A DNA stretch of 64,000 bases, from contig CM055605.1 of NCBI GenBank assembly GCA_029379385.1, positions 7,537,001 through 7,601,000 on the forward strand. Direction: 5' to 3'. Under the pieces are notes generated by a model. It saw only the letters and a program-made list of their open reading frames with translations. It was not told the DNA's origin and made no database searches. The stretch comes from Quillaja saponaria (lineage: Eukaryota; Streptophyta; Magnoliopsida; Fabales; Quillajaceae). How positions within the stretch are numbered: the first letter of the stretch is position 1; the number at the start of each line of letters is the position of its first letter. Made by a program: the position numbers and the translations under genes. Below, piece after piece: positions 1 through 10,480 of the stretch.

Positions 1-743
1 GACCCCATGAGCCATCGAAGTGTTGATTATCCAACAACCAATTAACACATTGAGGGAAGAAAGGGGAGCTTGGAGAAATTGGTGAAGGTATCATAGCCAC
101 CCATGCTGTATCATACGAGGAAACTGAAAGTTCAACCTTGTCAAACATCCTCTTAATTCTCTCTTTGGTCGCTTCAAAGCTCTACATTTAAAAATATTCA
201 TTATTTCTTTATAATATTATCTTATATATAATTGAGACCGATATCAGGATTAAGTCCCTTCAAATTCCAACTAATCAGAAATCAAATCGATGTAATAATT
301 GTTAGTGAAATATATCTCCTATTGCTATACTAGTTAAAAGAACTAGAAATGTAAAATTTCATACCAAAGTTTTACGGTTAATTTGCTTCTCCACATTTAG
401 TCCAACAGCCAATATTGGAGAAGCTGCTGAGAAAGGATAATCACATTAGAGATATGAGGAAGTATAACACACACCCAAAAAAAAAAAAAAAAACCTTAAA
501 AATATTCTCTTGTTTCATATGTTCTGCTTAATGACATAAATAGAAATGAATGATTTTATATTTTTTTAGCATAGATAGAATATTTATATTTTAATAAAAA
601 AAATGTATAATCTAATAATATTTAGTCAATAATTTTCCATAAAATTTTAAAGCTTGTCTTGCAAAAAAGGAAAAGAAAGAGAGAGAGGTAAATAAAGAAA
701 TGAAACCTGAAGCAGTAGAAGAAGTGGAACTCAGAGAAAACAT
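1..743 (-). CDS. ent-kaurene synthase-like diterpene synthase, copy A (5' part only, runs off left edge)
   Basis: N-terminal exons of a class I diterpene synthase of the kaurene synthase type. Kaurene synthases convert ent-copalyl diphosphate to ent-kaurene in plastids, an early gibberellin step. Exons read on the minus strand: 743-707 (start codon plus 12 residues, Ser-rich), 423-365 (contains [13 protein letters not shown]) and 181-1 (cut by the window edge). Exon 3 carries the family block [18 protein letters not shown] followed by [20 protein letters not shown]. Splice phases agree across the three exons. The acceptor of exon 2 is a CAGCAG tandem, so exon 2 may start 3 bases earlier (426). 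The layout matches copy B at 10.5-15.2 kb exon by exon, and exon 3 is roughly nine-tenths identical by eye. The short N-terminus is not an obvious long transit peptide. The catalytic domain lies outside the window, so function and intactness cannot be judged. Confidence 0.85.
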
Positions 744-822
744 GGCTGAGATAGATATAATATGGTTTGATAACAGAGAGAGGAAGGGTGACTTGTGGGT
801 GGCTGCAATGATGTGGTTTGGA

Positions 823-836
823 TTTTATATATATAA
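823..836 (-). promoter_or_regulatory. Probable TATA box of KS copy A
   Basis: On the minus strand an ATTATATATATAAAA-type TATA element lies about 80-90 bases upstream of the proposed start codon at 743. The spacing suits a short 5' leader. It is inferred from position and sequence only. Confidence 0.4.
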
Positions 837-1441
837 TGCAAGGAACTGATTGTAAAATGACTAAAATGCCTTCAATAATTAACATGATTTGCTGACCAAA
901 TAATTAGTAGTTTTCCCAATCAAGTCAACTATTAAAAAATAATATATATACATATATAATATATTATTACAAAAATATTAAGTGTATTATTTTTTTTATT
1001 ATTGTCACATATATTATAAGAGAAAATTAGTATATCTTATTATTAATTATTTTATATATATAAATTAATTATATAATTTTATAGTTTGAAGCACCAAATC
1101 GAAATGAAAATTTAAAACTATTTGCACGGTGATCTAATGAATTAGTTAAATTGGGTGTTAACTAAAGCAACATGGTAACATGGATTTGAGTCACCATCTT
1201 TCGTGCTAGTCATCTGCATAATACATTGTGACTTTTGGTCATCTTCTTGTTGCGGTTGAGTTGATCTGTCAACCTCAGAATTGGTCAGTCAAAGAATTGG
1301 TTAGCGATCGGGACAGCTAATTAATAGACACTTGTCATCAATTTCTTCATATCTGAATTTCTATAATAATGTTTGAAAAGTAAACGAAATTTCTACAAAA
1401 GTATTGATCAAGAATTGCAATGATTTGTGGAACAAAAAAAT

Positions 1442-2604
1442 TTATGTTTGGTCGAACACATACAATATTTAGATTACTAATCAAATATTAGTTAACTATT
1501 ACTATTAATATAAATAATTATTTATTTTAAGTCTCATATTGAAACAATATGACTAAATAATATCTTTAAACTGATCTAAATACAATTTTTTTTTGAAGTA
1601 AAAGATAGTCATATCAAAAATTTTAACAAAAAATTCATATATATTGCGTGTCAAATTTTATAATTTTCCTTGTAAGTAAAGTTATTGTGTTTTTTTCTTT
1701 ATAGAAACAACAAAATATCTTATACAACACGTTTCAATTAAAATATGATATCCACAATTTTAATTAAAATATATTTTATTGATAAGAGTTGACTATAGTA
1801 GTGAGCGAGCTGTATTCTCAATGTAAAAACACATATTTGAATTTTGGGATAAATAATTATTAAGAAAGTTATCCCAGTAACAATAAAAATTAATTTTATA
1901 GCAATGACTATAAAACAATTTGGAAAACAAAAACAAAATATGTTTCAAAAGGATGATTGGGAGGTTCACTTGATGCATATACTTATAAAAGAGAAGGAAA
2001 AGTGTCAAACTTTACTTTGGATGTAGCTATGTTTGGTGGATCACATACAATATTTAGATTACTAATCAAATATTAGTTAACTATTAGTATTAATATAAAT
2101 AGTTATTTATTTTAAGCCTCATATTGCTTAAATGTAACTAAATAATATTTTACAAATGATCTAAATACAGATTTTTTTTAAATTAAAAGATAATCATATC
2201 AAATTTTTTTAAAATTTTTCGTGTCAAATCTTATAATTTCTCTTGTAAATAAGGTTATTGTGATTTTTTCTTTCTAGAAACAACAAAATATCTTATACAA
2301 CACGTTTCAATTAAAATATGATATACATAATTTTAATTAAAATATATTTTATTAGTAAAGATTAAATATAGTAATAAGCGAGCTGTATTCACAATATAAA
2401 AACATAAATTTAAATTGTAGGATAAACAATTATTAAAAGAATTATTCCAGTTATAATAAAATTTAAAAAATTAATGTTACAGTTTATAAAATAATTCTAA
2501 AATTAAAAACAAAATATGTTTTGAAAGGATGATTCGGAGGTTCAGTTGATGCATATACTTATAACAGAGAAGGAAAAGTGTCAAACTTTACTTTGGATGT
2601 AGCT
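1442..2604. repeat. Tandem duplication of a ~580-bp AT-rich unit
   Basis: Unit 1 (1442-2027, 586 bp) and unit 2 (2028-2604, about 577 bp) lie head to tail. Both begin TATGTTTGGT, followed by a CACATACAATATTTAG block, and both end with a GTCAAACTTTACTTTGG block followed by ATGTAGCT. They differ by scattered substitutions and small indels, so the duplication is not recent. No coding potential is visible. The flanks (744-1441 and 2605-3600) are AT-rich and hold no gene I can support; 1120-1320 is less AT-rich and could be a degraded retroposon. Confidence 0.85.
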
Positions 2605-3619
2605 GGGCCTGGGGGACCTACTCTTTTGAGTGGAAATTAGTGCCTAGCTAGTTTTGTTTGTTTGTTTTTCCTTTTCCAATTTTAACCAAGAAAAAAAAAA
2701 GCCTGTAAACAAAATATGTGAAATTTTAGATTTTAATAAAATAGAATGCGATTATCTGAGAAATTTCGCTTGGTAGAAAAAAAATAAAAAAATTAATTAC
2801 ATATTCTGACAGTTTTATTAAATAGACTTGTCGGCGATTTTAATAAAATGGACTGCCTTTGACTGTGACTGACAATGACAATACTGCTATTAGTAAGATT
2901 CCAAGTCACGCGGGTTGAATTTTGAGTGATTGGAATCAAAGTTCCGTAGACGTTGGGTAACAGTAGATAGATTGTTCTCATATGAATAGGATTGGTTAAT
3001 TATATTTTTATGTGATTATAAATATTTTTATTTATTTTGTGAATCAGTTAATCGGTCCGGTTAATCGAATCAAAAAAATTCAGAAATAGGCAGCAGGACT
3101 CGCACAGTTTTCAAAATTATAACGTATAACACATGGTAAAATTTTGACTGCCCTTTTGTCTTCTCCAAATGAAATGTAATGGTTGGGAACCATAAAATTT
3201 TGATTGTCCTGACGTGTTTTTATATACAATATGCTCCATTTTGGGTGCGTTTGAATGGGCGGCACTATAGTCCATTTTGCAAAAGCAAGCATTGTATGTG
3301 TAAATAATTCAAAAATTATAGTCAGAGAAAATATTTTGTGTATAAATTATCTAAAAAATATATATGTGAAACAAATTAAACAATTGTAAATTAATTAGTT
3401 TTGATTTTTAATTTAATTTAAAGTAAGTTTTTATTATTTTTGTTTTATAATTTAATTTAATGTAATTATTAATTCGATTTTAAGGTTTAATTACAATTAG
3501 ACTAATTATTTCCACACAAACAAATTTATTAAAAAAAAATTAAAATTGAATTACAATAAAATCAAAAACAAATACAAATACTAAATTAAAAAAAATAGAT
3601 TGTTGCAAATCAACCCTAT

Positions 3620-4167
3620 TTCTTTCTTTCTAACTCAAGTTTGAAGTGAAGCCAGCTAATGTAAAAGCTCATGTCTCTTAGTGCATTGAAAGTTTCTCTA
3701 TTCACAGGCTTTTACATGAGCTCAATGATTTCGACCAACTCATCGAATCCAAGAAACTCTCTTATTGTTCCCAAGGCACAACCAATAGTAGGGGTTGTTC
3801 TCTCAGGGGCATAAGTTTGGCTCATGGAAGATGAGAGACGAGATTGGACAAAACTTTTGCTTAGCCACCTCCAGCAACTCATCTATTGAATTTTGCAACT
3901 CATTTATTGAATTTTCCATGACGCCCACGGCTTTGCCCTTGCTCTTGGCCTTCCTTCTCCTCCTAGCTGGGATACCAGCCCCACTAGCACTAGCTACAAA
4001 TGATGATGATGACGGAGACTAATGGGTGCTCGGGGTGGGAAACTATCCCTCACCTAAGTAGTGGGCATACACATTGAAATCTTCAAGTTCATGTGATTCT
4101 TCATATTCTTTTCCGAGGTTAGAACCGTATCCTTCATACGGGTGGAGTTAGTGTGTACCCATGTTCT

Positions 4168-4206
<39 letters not shown>

Positions 4207-4640
4207 ACTAATAGCAAAACTCCAGAATATAGAGTATATGTTTATGATCTCGAAGCATAATAGCCATCGGAGAGAAAGTCCAGCTCGTCAACCAATTTGA
4301 AACTCTTATTCATGAATCTTTAAACTTCCTTGTCATGTCGCAATATTTAAAAAAAATGTATTAGATACAGTTAATTTATGTTTTACAATACAAAATCGAA
4401 GAAAATTCAATAAATTTATCTTCACTTGCTCCCAATACTTGTTCGTCCCTATCCACATTTTTTTGATTGGATCCGATCAAATATTAGTAGATATGTCTGT
4501 TATGTTCAATAAATCGGGCACCGATACTTGCCTAACCAGTAGATTTGAATACTTGAGGCTGCTCCTGTTTTTTTCTTTCCCCAATACACCAATTGACAAA
4601 AAAAAATTACCTCTTCCAGTCTCCACATCATTCTAGCATT
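3620..4640 (-). pseudogene. Decayed Myb/SANT-like (PIF/Harbinger-associated type) gene
   Basis: Reading the minus strand in shifting frames gives protein-like blocks in a sensible order. They are a fragment with MMWRLEEV (about 4620), an Asp run encoded by a GTCATC microsatellite followed by EEHGYTLTPP, a basic linker (GIPARRRRKAKSKGKAVG), a helix-like block (MENSINELQNSIDELL) and a C-terminal block TIGCALGTIREFLGFDEL, with REXFXXLXXXXXXWL-like spacing after an in-frame stop. Transposon-associated Myb/SANT-like proteins of plants share this arrangement: DNA-binding part, acidic/Pro stretch, basic linker, short C-terminal helices. Several stops and frameshifts separate the blocks, so it is not functional. 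The family assignment rests on pattern similarity and is tentative. Confidence 0.4.
4167..4207. repeat. GTCATC hexanucleotide microsatellite
   Basis: About six to seven tandem copies of GTCATC (CATCGT). On the minus strand they encode a run of Asp residues inside the decayed Myb/SANT-like gene. The run probably began as an acidic stretch of that protein. Confidence 0.9.
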
Positions 4641-4879
4641 GTTCACCATTTTACACAATAAAATCAAAAACTTCAAAATATGCAAGAAATAAAATTTATA
4701 TGAATTTTGACTGGATTTGAGATTGGTGTGAAAATTGGAGAAAGGAATTGAGTATTTACAGACTTGAGTAAAAGTAAAAAACCAAAACGCTGGGTACAAA
4801 GGGGATGGTAAATTAGTAAAAAGGAGGCATTGACAAGCTGGGAAATATTGGAAAAGACGAAGGGTAACATGGAAGGAGA

Positions 4880-4955
4880 AAAATTGGGGCCGGCCCGTCC
4901 AAAACAACCCAGGGCCCTTCTGCCCCGCTGCTATGGCCCAACCAAACGGCCCCTT
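4880..4955. other. Short GC-rich island in AT-rich intergenic DNA
   Basis: A ~75-bp stretch containing GGCCGGCCC, CAGGGCCC and GCCCAACC blocks stands out from surroundings of about 30% GC. It holds no gene. It could be the terminus of an unrecognised transposon or a promoter-like element. Confidence 0.4.
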
Positions 4956-5257
4956 TAAAAAACACATTTGGAAGCAGTTTTTAGTTGATTTTAAACATGC
5001 CGACTACAGATGATGTTAGTTATCTTGAACTCAGGACACATATCATGTGAATAAAATCCAGTTATAACTTGATTTATTTAGAAGAAAACTATGGTACACT
5101 GCAATCTTAAAAGAGTAAATATAACCTAGAACTAAAACTCCCCCTACAATATGTCCCAACAAACACCAAATACGTCTTGGACTCTGTGGTTGCAGGTGTG
5201 CCCCATTAGTGTAAGTTGCCCCACGCTACAGTGTTAATGACACTGATTTGTCATGTC

Positions 5258-8037
5258 TCAAAAGGATTTCTTTTCATAGGAAACCAGCCCATGAACTGCC
5301 CCTTCGACCTGTGCTGCTCCAGTCCTGACCTGTAGAGACCAAACCAAGTTAAAGGACAGAGGTAAACCAACAGAAAATCTGAAAACACCTAACAAAAAGA
5401 GATGTTGCAAAATGTTCTTCCTATGATAATAAAATTAGACAAACAGGAAAAAAAATCTCAAACAGGATTGGCATCTCAACCCAACCAAACAAATATTAGA
5501 AAACAGTGTTTAACAATATCTTGAATTCATAAGAAAATCCAGCATAACAATATTACAGCTTTTGGCTTCATCTAATCTCTAATACCAAGTCATTCGTATA
5601 TAAGCTCATAAAATTAAAACTACACAAAAGAATAGTCAAATGAGAAACAAAAGTTTCTTCCCCTGTTTATAGATAATGTTCGTTTAAACTGACAAGGAAT
5701 AATGATATGTTGGCTTTAACAGAAGAATGAGCAGTACAAAACTGGTGTAGAGATGCAGAAGAAGTTAGTAATAGAAAAGCAGGTTTGTAGCTCATACCTC
5801 GAGCCTTAACTCTCTGGACCTTAGAAGATCATGAGCAGACAGCAGAGAAGAAGCACCAAGATCTTGGAAACCTTGCTTAACCGCTTGCATTGTGTATGGT
5901 ATGAACTTCAAAACAGAACCTTTATCTGCAACTGCACCAACAACCCCCTGAGCAATTTTAAGTTTAGCTGTATCACCCAAGTATCTTGCATCGCTCCCTT
6001 TAGTCATTGCTTCTAAAGAGCCCATTCCTCGATACTTTTTGATCCTTTGACCATTCTGATATAACAATGGCAGTAAATTCGTCAAAGTAAAAGAGAATAA
6101 AGATTTGATGAAACAACAGAAGTTGAAGAAATTTTAACTTTTAAGTATCAATGAAAAAGTAATGTATCTTACAAAAAGATTAAAAAAAAGTGCATACATT
6201 TAACAGACAGTTGATTCAAATCTCCTTAAGCAGTTCTAGTGCTTTGATTGTGTGGTCTGTGTCTGAATATGCATCATAAATCTTTGTTATTGCATTACAA
6301 ACATAATGCAAAACTATCTACAACACGTCACTATCAACTCCTTTGACAACAAATTGCCAGATAATACTGAATCCAAACAGAAATTTAAGGAAAGAGTGCA
6401 ATTGAAAGAAAAGATTTAAGCTCTAGATAAAAGATAATGCAGTTGATAAAAATAAATAAATACCAGACGGAACATTAGAAATTTGGCTGTACAGAATTAT
6501 ATCGTATCTGACCAAACAAAATTCACATATGGTACACGAATTGTTGATTTCATCTACTATCATGAGAAATATATGATCTGTTCGGAGTACTAGAACCTTA
6601 CCAGATATGAATAAGCCCCAGGAGCCTCAGTGCTCCCAGCTAAAAAGCTACCCATCATCACAGTAGATGCACCAAGCACCAGAGCCTTGACAATGTGTCC
6701 AGAATATGAAATTCCACCATCAGCAATGACAGGCACTCCACTCTTTGAAGCAATAGAAGAAACCTTGTAAACAGCAGTTGCCTGAAAGTATAGAATTCAA
6801 GAATACAATTTAGTTTATGGTTAAATTGTCAAACACTTATAAGATGCTAATGAAGGGTTGTTAATTGAAAAAAGATACCACTCAAGTTCACTCATTTGAT
6901 TAAAGGTTCTGAAGACATGATGCGCAATATAATCTTATTTCAAAAAAATTCTACCTTTCAGAACATATGAAAGGTCAACATCATGCTATAAATATTACTA
7001 ACAGAAAATACATTTCCACGAAGAGCCTGAGAGAATCATACCTGGCCTCGCCCAACTGCACAAACTTCTTGGGTGGTACATATAGATCCAGACCCCATTC
7101 CAACCCGCAAACCATCCACGCCAGCTTGAATCAAATTTGCAGCCTGGTTCACGGTAACCACATTCCCACCAATCACATCCAACTCCGGATACATCTTCTT
7201 CACGTACTTGATCATTTCAATCTGATAAATAGAGTTCCCTTGAGAACTATCCAAAACCACCACATTCGCCCCAGCCTTCACCAAATGCTCCAACCTCTCC
7301 CTGTCCTGTTCCCTCGTCCCAATCGCCGCACCAACCAACCATTCTCCATCAGCACCAATGGAACCCGCCACCAATTTGGGATACCCTTTAATCCTCTCAA
7401 CTTCCTCCTTTGTCACCACATCCACCACCTCATCATCCCTCACCAATGGCACAAAATCCCTCGACTTTCCTTCCAAAAATGCATCAATCTCGCTCAAATT
7501 AGAACTCCATGGCACAGAAACTGACGAATTCACCATATAATCATAAATCTTGACCTCCTTATCGCTCAATTTCATCCAGTCCGACTTCGACACATAACCC
7601 AAAAGCTTTGATTTCACAGAACCGGACTCTGTAACTAAGATACACTGCGAATCGCCAAAATCATCAATGGATACAATCCTCCCAGAGGGTGAACTGAAAA
7701 TAGGATTGGAATGAATTGGTACGCGACGGGATTTAGCTGATCGGATCATGGCAGCCTGACCAGACGGTGTCGTATTGGAATGAATGATTGCTATTCCACC
7801 TAAGGCTGCCATGGCTACAGCCATATGGGATTCAGATACGGTATCCATTGGAGAGGCTACACAGGGTATAGAAAGAGGGATATTCCGACTAAGTCGAGTA
7901 TCGAGTTGGACTGCATCGGTCGGAAAGTCGATATAGTGAGGGAGGAAGATGACGTCGTCGTAAGTGTAAGAGTAACCCTGGTTGAACAACTTCTCCGCCG
8001 CAAAGCCATCTTCGCTCGGCGGTTGTGTAAAGTTCAT
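5258..8037 (-). CDS. IMPDH: Inosine-5'-monophosphate dehydrogenase
   Basis: Catalyses NAD-dependent oxidation of IMP to XMP, the committed step of GMP synthesis, in the cytosol. Four exons on the minus strand: 8037-7042, 6781-6602, 6055-5798 and 5329-5258, all phase 0, giving 501 residues; plant IMPDHs are about 500. Exon 1 holds the N-terminal barrel half, the inserted CBS pair (about residues 110-230), the substrate region DVIGGNVVT and the catalytic loop [13 protein letters not shown] with the active-site Cys near residue 320. Exon 2 carries the phosphate-binding VPVIADGGI and [12 protein letters not shown] blocks. Exon 3 has the flap [11 protein letters not shown]. Exon 4 ends [15 protein letters not shown]. 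The start gives [12 protein letters not shown], typical of plant IMPDH. No frame disruption is seen. It lies between the two KS paralogues on the same strand. Confidence 0.97.
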
Positions 8038-8199
8038 AACTTTTTGTGGTAGTCGGCCGGAACAGAGGTGGAGCTAAGGATGAGAGAGAAATAGGAGAGG
8101 CTGCTAGGGTTTTACTGTTCCGATTGAACCATTCGAGGGATTGAGACAGAAATAGACAAATCCGAAATATGGAGGGAAACACAGTGGTCAATCATAAAT

Positions 8200-10480
8200 G
8201 GATTTTTTGGATAAATAAAATCCATAATAAAAGTAAAACATATACTTTATTCATTTTTAATTAAATATTAGTTTTGGATGAAATTATTGTTTTTGATACT
8301 TGAAAAATAAATAAATTGTTTTTAAAAGTTTAATTTTATCAATTTAATACAATATATTATATTCTCAATTAATTTAATATTTTATACATTATATTTATAA
8401 TATTCTAAATGGAGAGCAAATCAAAATTTTCCAAAACAACTAGTGCATTTTTTGACTATTTCAAGTGTTTAGGTTTTTATCTCTTTGAATCAAATCTGAA
8501 AATAACATTACCTTCTTTGAATCAAATCCAAAAAGAAAAATATATCCTTAATGGAGGAAAGAAAATATAAAATCGATTATAATTTTAGCTGATTTTTTGA
8601 AGGTGTGGTCTAATGTACCACTTGTTTTTGTTGGGGTTGGGGTGTCAAGTTTCGATAATGACATCATTAAAAAAATTATTGATTATTTTGGTTTATATCG
8701 TTTTCTATTTTGATTTTTTTTAAATAAATAAATAAATTTCTATCCAAGTTACTCAATATTATTAAAAAAAATTTAGTCTTTCATGATTTTATTTTATTTT
8801 TGTTAATTATATTTTTAATCAAGTTGAAATTATTAAATTGAGATAGAAAAGATAGAATTTTGCACAAATTTTTTAGGAAATGATGGACAAATAAATATTA
8901 ATGCATGAAAAGAAAATTTTCATAAATATTAGTTTAATCAAAATAAGCTTTTTATAATTTTCAATGTAACATCTATTTTTATTTTATTTTTCTAAAAACA
9001 ATTTTGTCATAAATCATAAAATTATTTTTAGGTATTCTTAATCATATTAACTAATTATATTATGTTTCATCTATATTTAATAGTTTTGTGTTATTAAGAA
9101 TATAATTTTAAAGCAATTAAATATTGGAGGAACAAATTATAAAAAAAAATTGAATCTTGTAAGATCTGATTAACAATAATAATTCATGAATGATGAAATA
9201 GAAAAGCATGTAATTCCCGATGATCAAAATAATAATTAAAGTTGAGGAAATTTATTTACCCGGTTATGGTTACATGCATGTGAAATGAATTATTTATGTT
9301 TTTGTTATAAGTAAAATAAGATTATGATTTCAGTGTTATTTAATACATAAATTATTAGTTTAGAAAATTTTTAGTTTTTAAAAATTATATTTATTGCATA
9401 ATAATAAGACACCAGTTAAAAAAATTAAAAATTATATTTATTGCATATTAATAACCGTCTTTAGGACACTAGTTAAAAAAAATGTGTTAACTATTGCTTA
9501 AGAATGTCAACTTAGAAGTCATTATCAAAGTAATCACTTATCTTTATTTTATATTATTTGAGGCACTCACCAAAAATCAATGAGTATAATCACTAAATAA
9601 TAGTGACTTGTCAATTTTTTTACACATCATAATATTTTTTTTCTCTTCTAATTTTATTTTTCATTTTTTAATATTTTCCTACTTATTTTTTAAAATTCTC
9701 AAAATTCGTTATTGATTAGTATCAAATTGCATTCTTTTTTTTCTTTTTCTTTTTTCCATAACTTAGTTATTTTAAAAAAAATTATACATATTAGATATTA
9801 GATAACATCAATGACATATTTATCTTTTTCTTAAATTTTTATTTCTTTATATTTTTTAGATATTATTCACCTATGATGCAAAATTTTATGAATATAAAAA
9901 AATTATTTAATTTTAAGTTTTGTCTCATAGTAGATAATAATAAAAGTAAATATAAATAAAAAGACAGAAAATAAATAAAATATCATATTAGTTGATATTT
10001 TAATATTCATACATTTAATTAGTAGAATAACCAAAAATATAAATACTGCAAAACAAAATAAAAAAGTAGATTTAGAAAAACAAAAAATAATGATATGTAA
10101 AAAAATTGTATGTGACCATCTTTATGTATGGTAAAAGAAAAAAGATTTAATTGTATTCCGAGATGAATTGCTATATATTTTAACCAATAGAAAACTCTTT
10201 TTGATTGGATTTGGGGCATGAAAAGTTAAGGTAGCACATAACATATTCTCATTTTAAAACAAATACCTTTGAAAATTAAATTTAATAAAACAAAAAATGG
10301 CAATGGGTAGGTCTGAAAGACAAACTAGCATTACACAAGAGCTACAGATGAAACAGTAAAAAGAAAAACATATAAAAACAAAAGCAAAGAGGAAGCAATT
10401 AATAAGTTAGCTTCTGACCCCCAAAATGGCAATTGCAGAATTGTGAAGCTTCCTCGACTGGTTGACAATGGCAACTGGCT
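8200..10480. other. Gene-free AT-rich interval upstream of IMPDH
   Basis: About 2.2 kb between the IMPDH 5' leader (just above 8037) and the KS-B stop codon. It is strongly AT-rich with no coding block. It contains a foldback-type element (listed separately) and short direct repeats around 9360-9480 (ATTATATTTATTGCATA twice). Confidence 0.7.
9480..10150. mobile_element. Foldback-type non-autonomous element (family member 1)
   Basis: Outer segments are inverted relatives: GTGAC with CAATTTTTTTACACATCAT near 9603-9630 on the left, and its complement (TATGTAAAAAAATTG with GTGACC) near 10094-10120 on the right. A related element sits at 18.9-19.7 kb. Internal segments such as GTTTTGTCTCATA near 9919 occur there in the opposite orientation. 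There is no transposase. Boundaries are approximate and the superfamily is not determined. Confidence 0.45.

Noticed and set aside
4506..4967. 153-codon minus-strand open frame
   Set aside because: Phe/Trp/Cys-rich composition typical of translated AT-rich non-coding DNA. Only its end (MMWRLEEV) resembles a protein, and that is counted with the decayed Myb/SANT-like gene.
6967..8052. Long plus-strand open frames opposite IMPDH exon 1
   Set aside because: They are antisense shadows of the conserved IMPDH coding strand; their translations show no family features.
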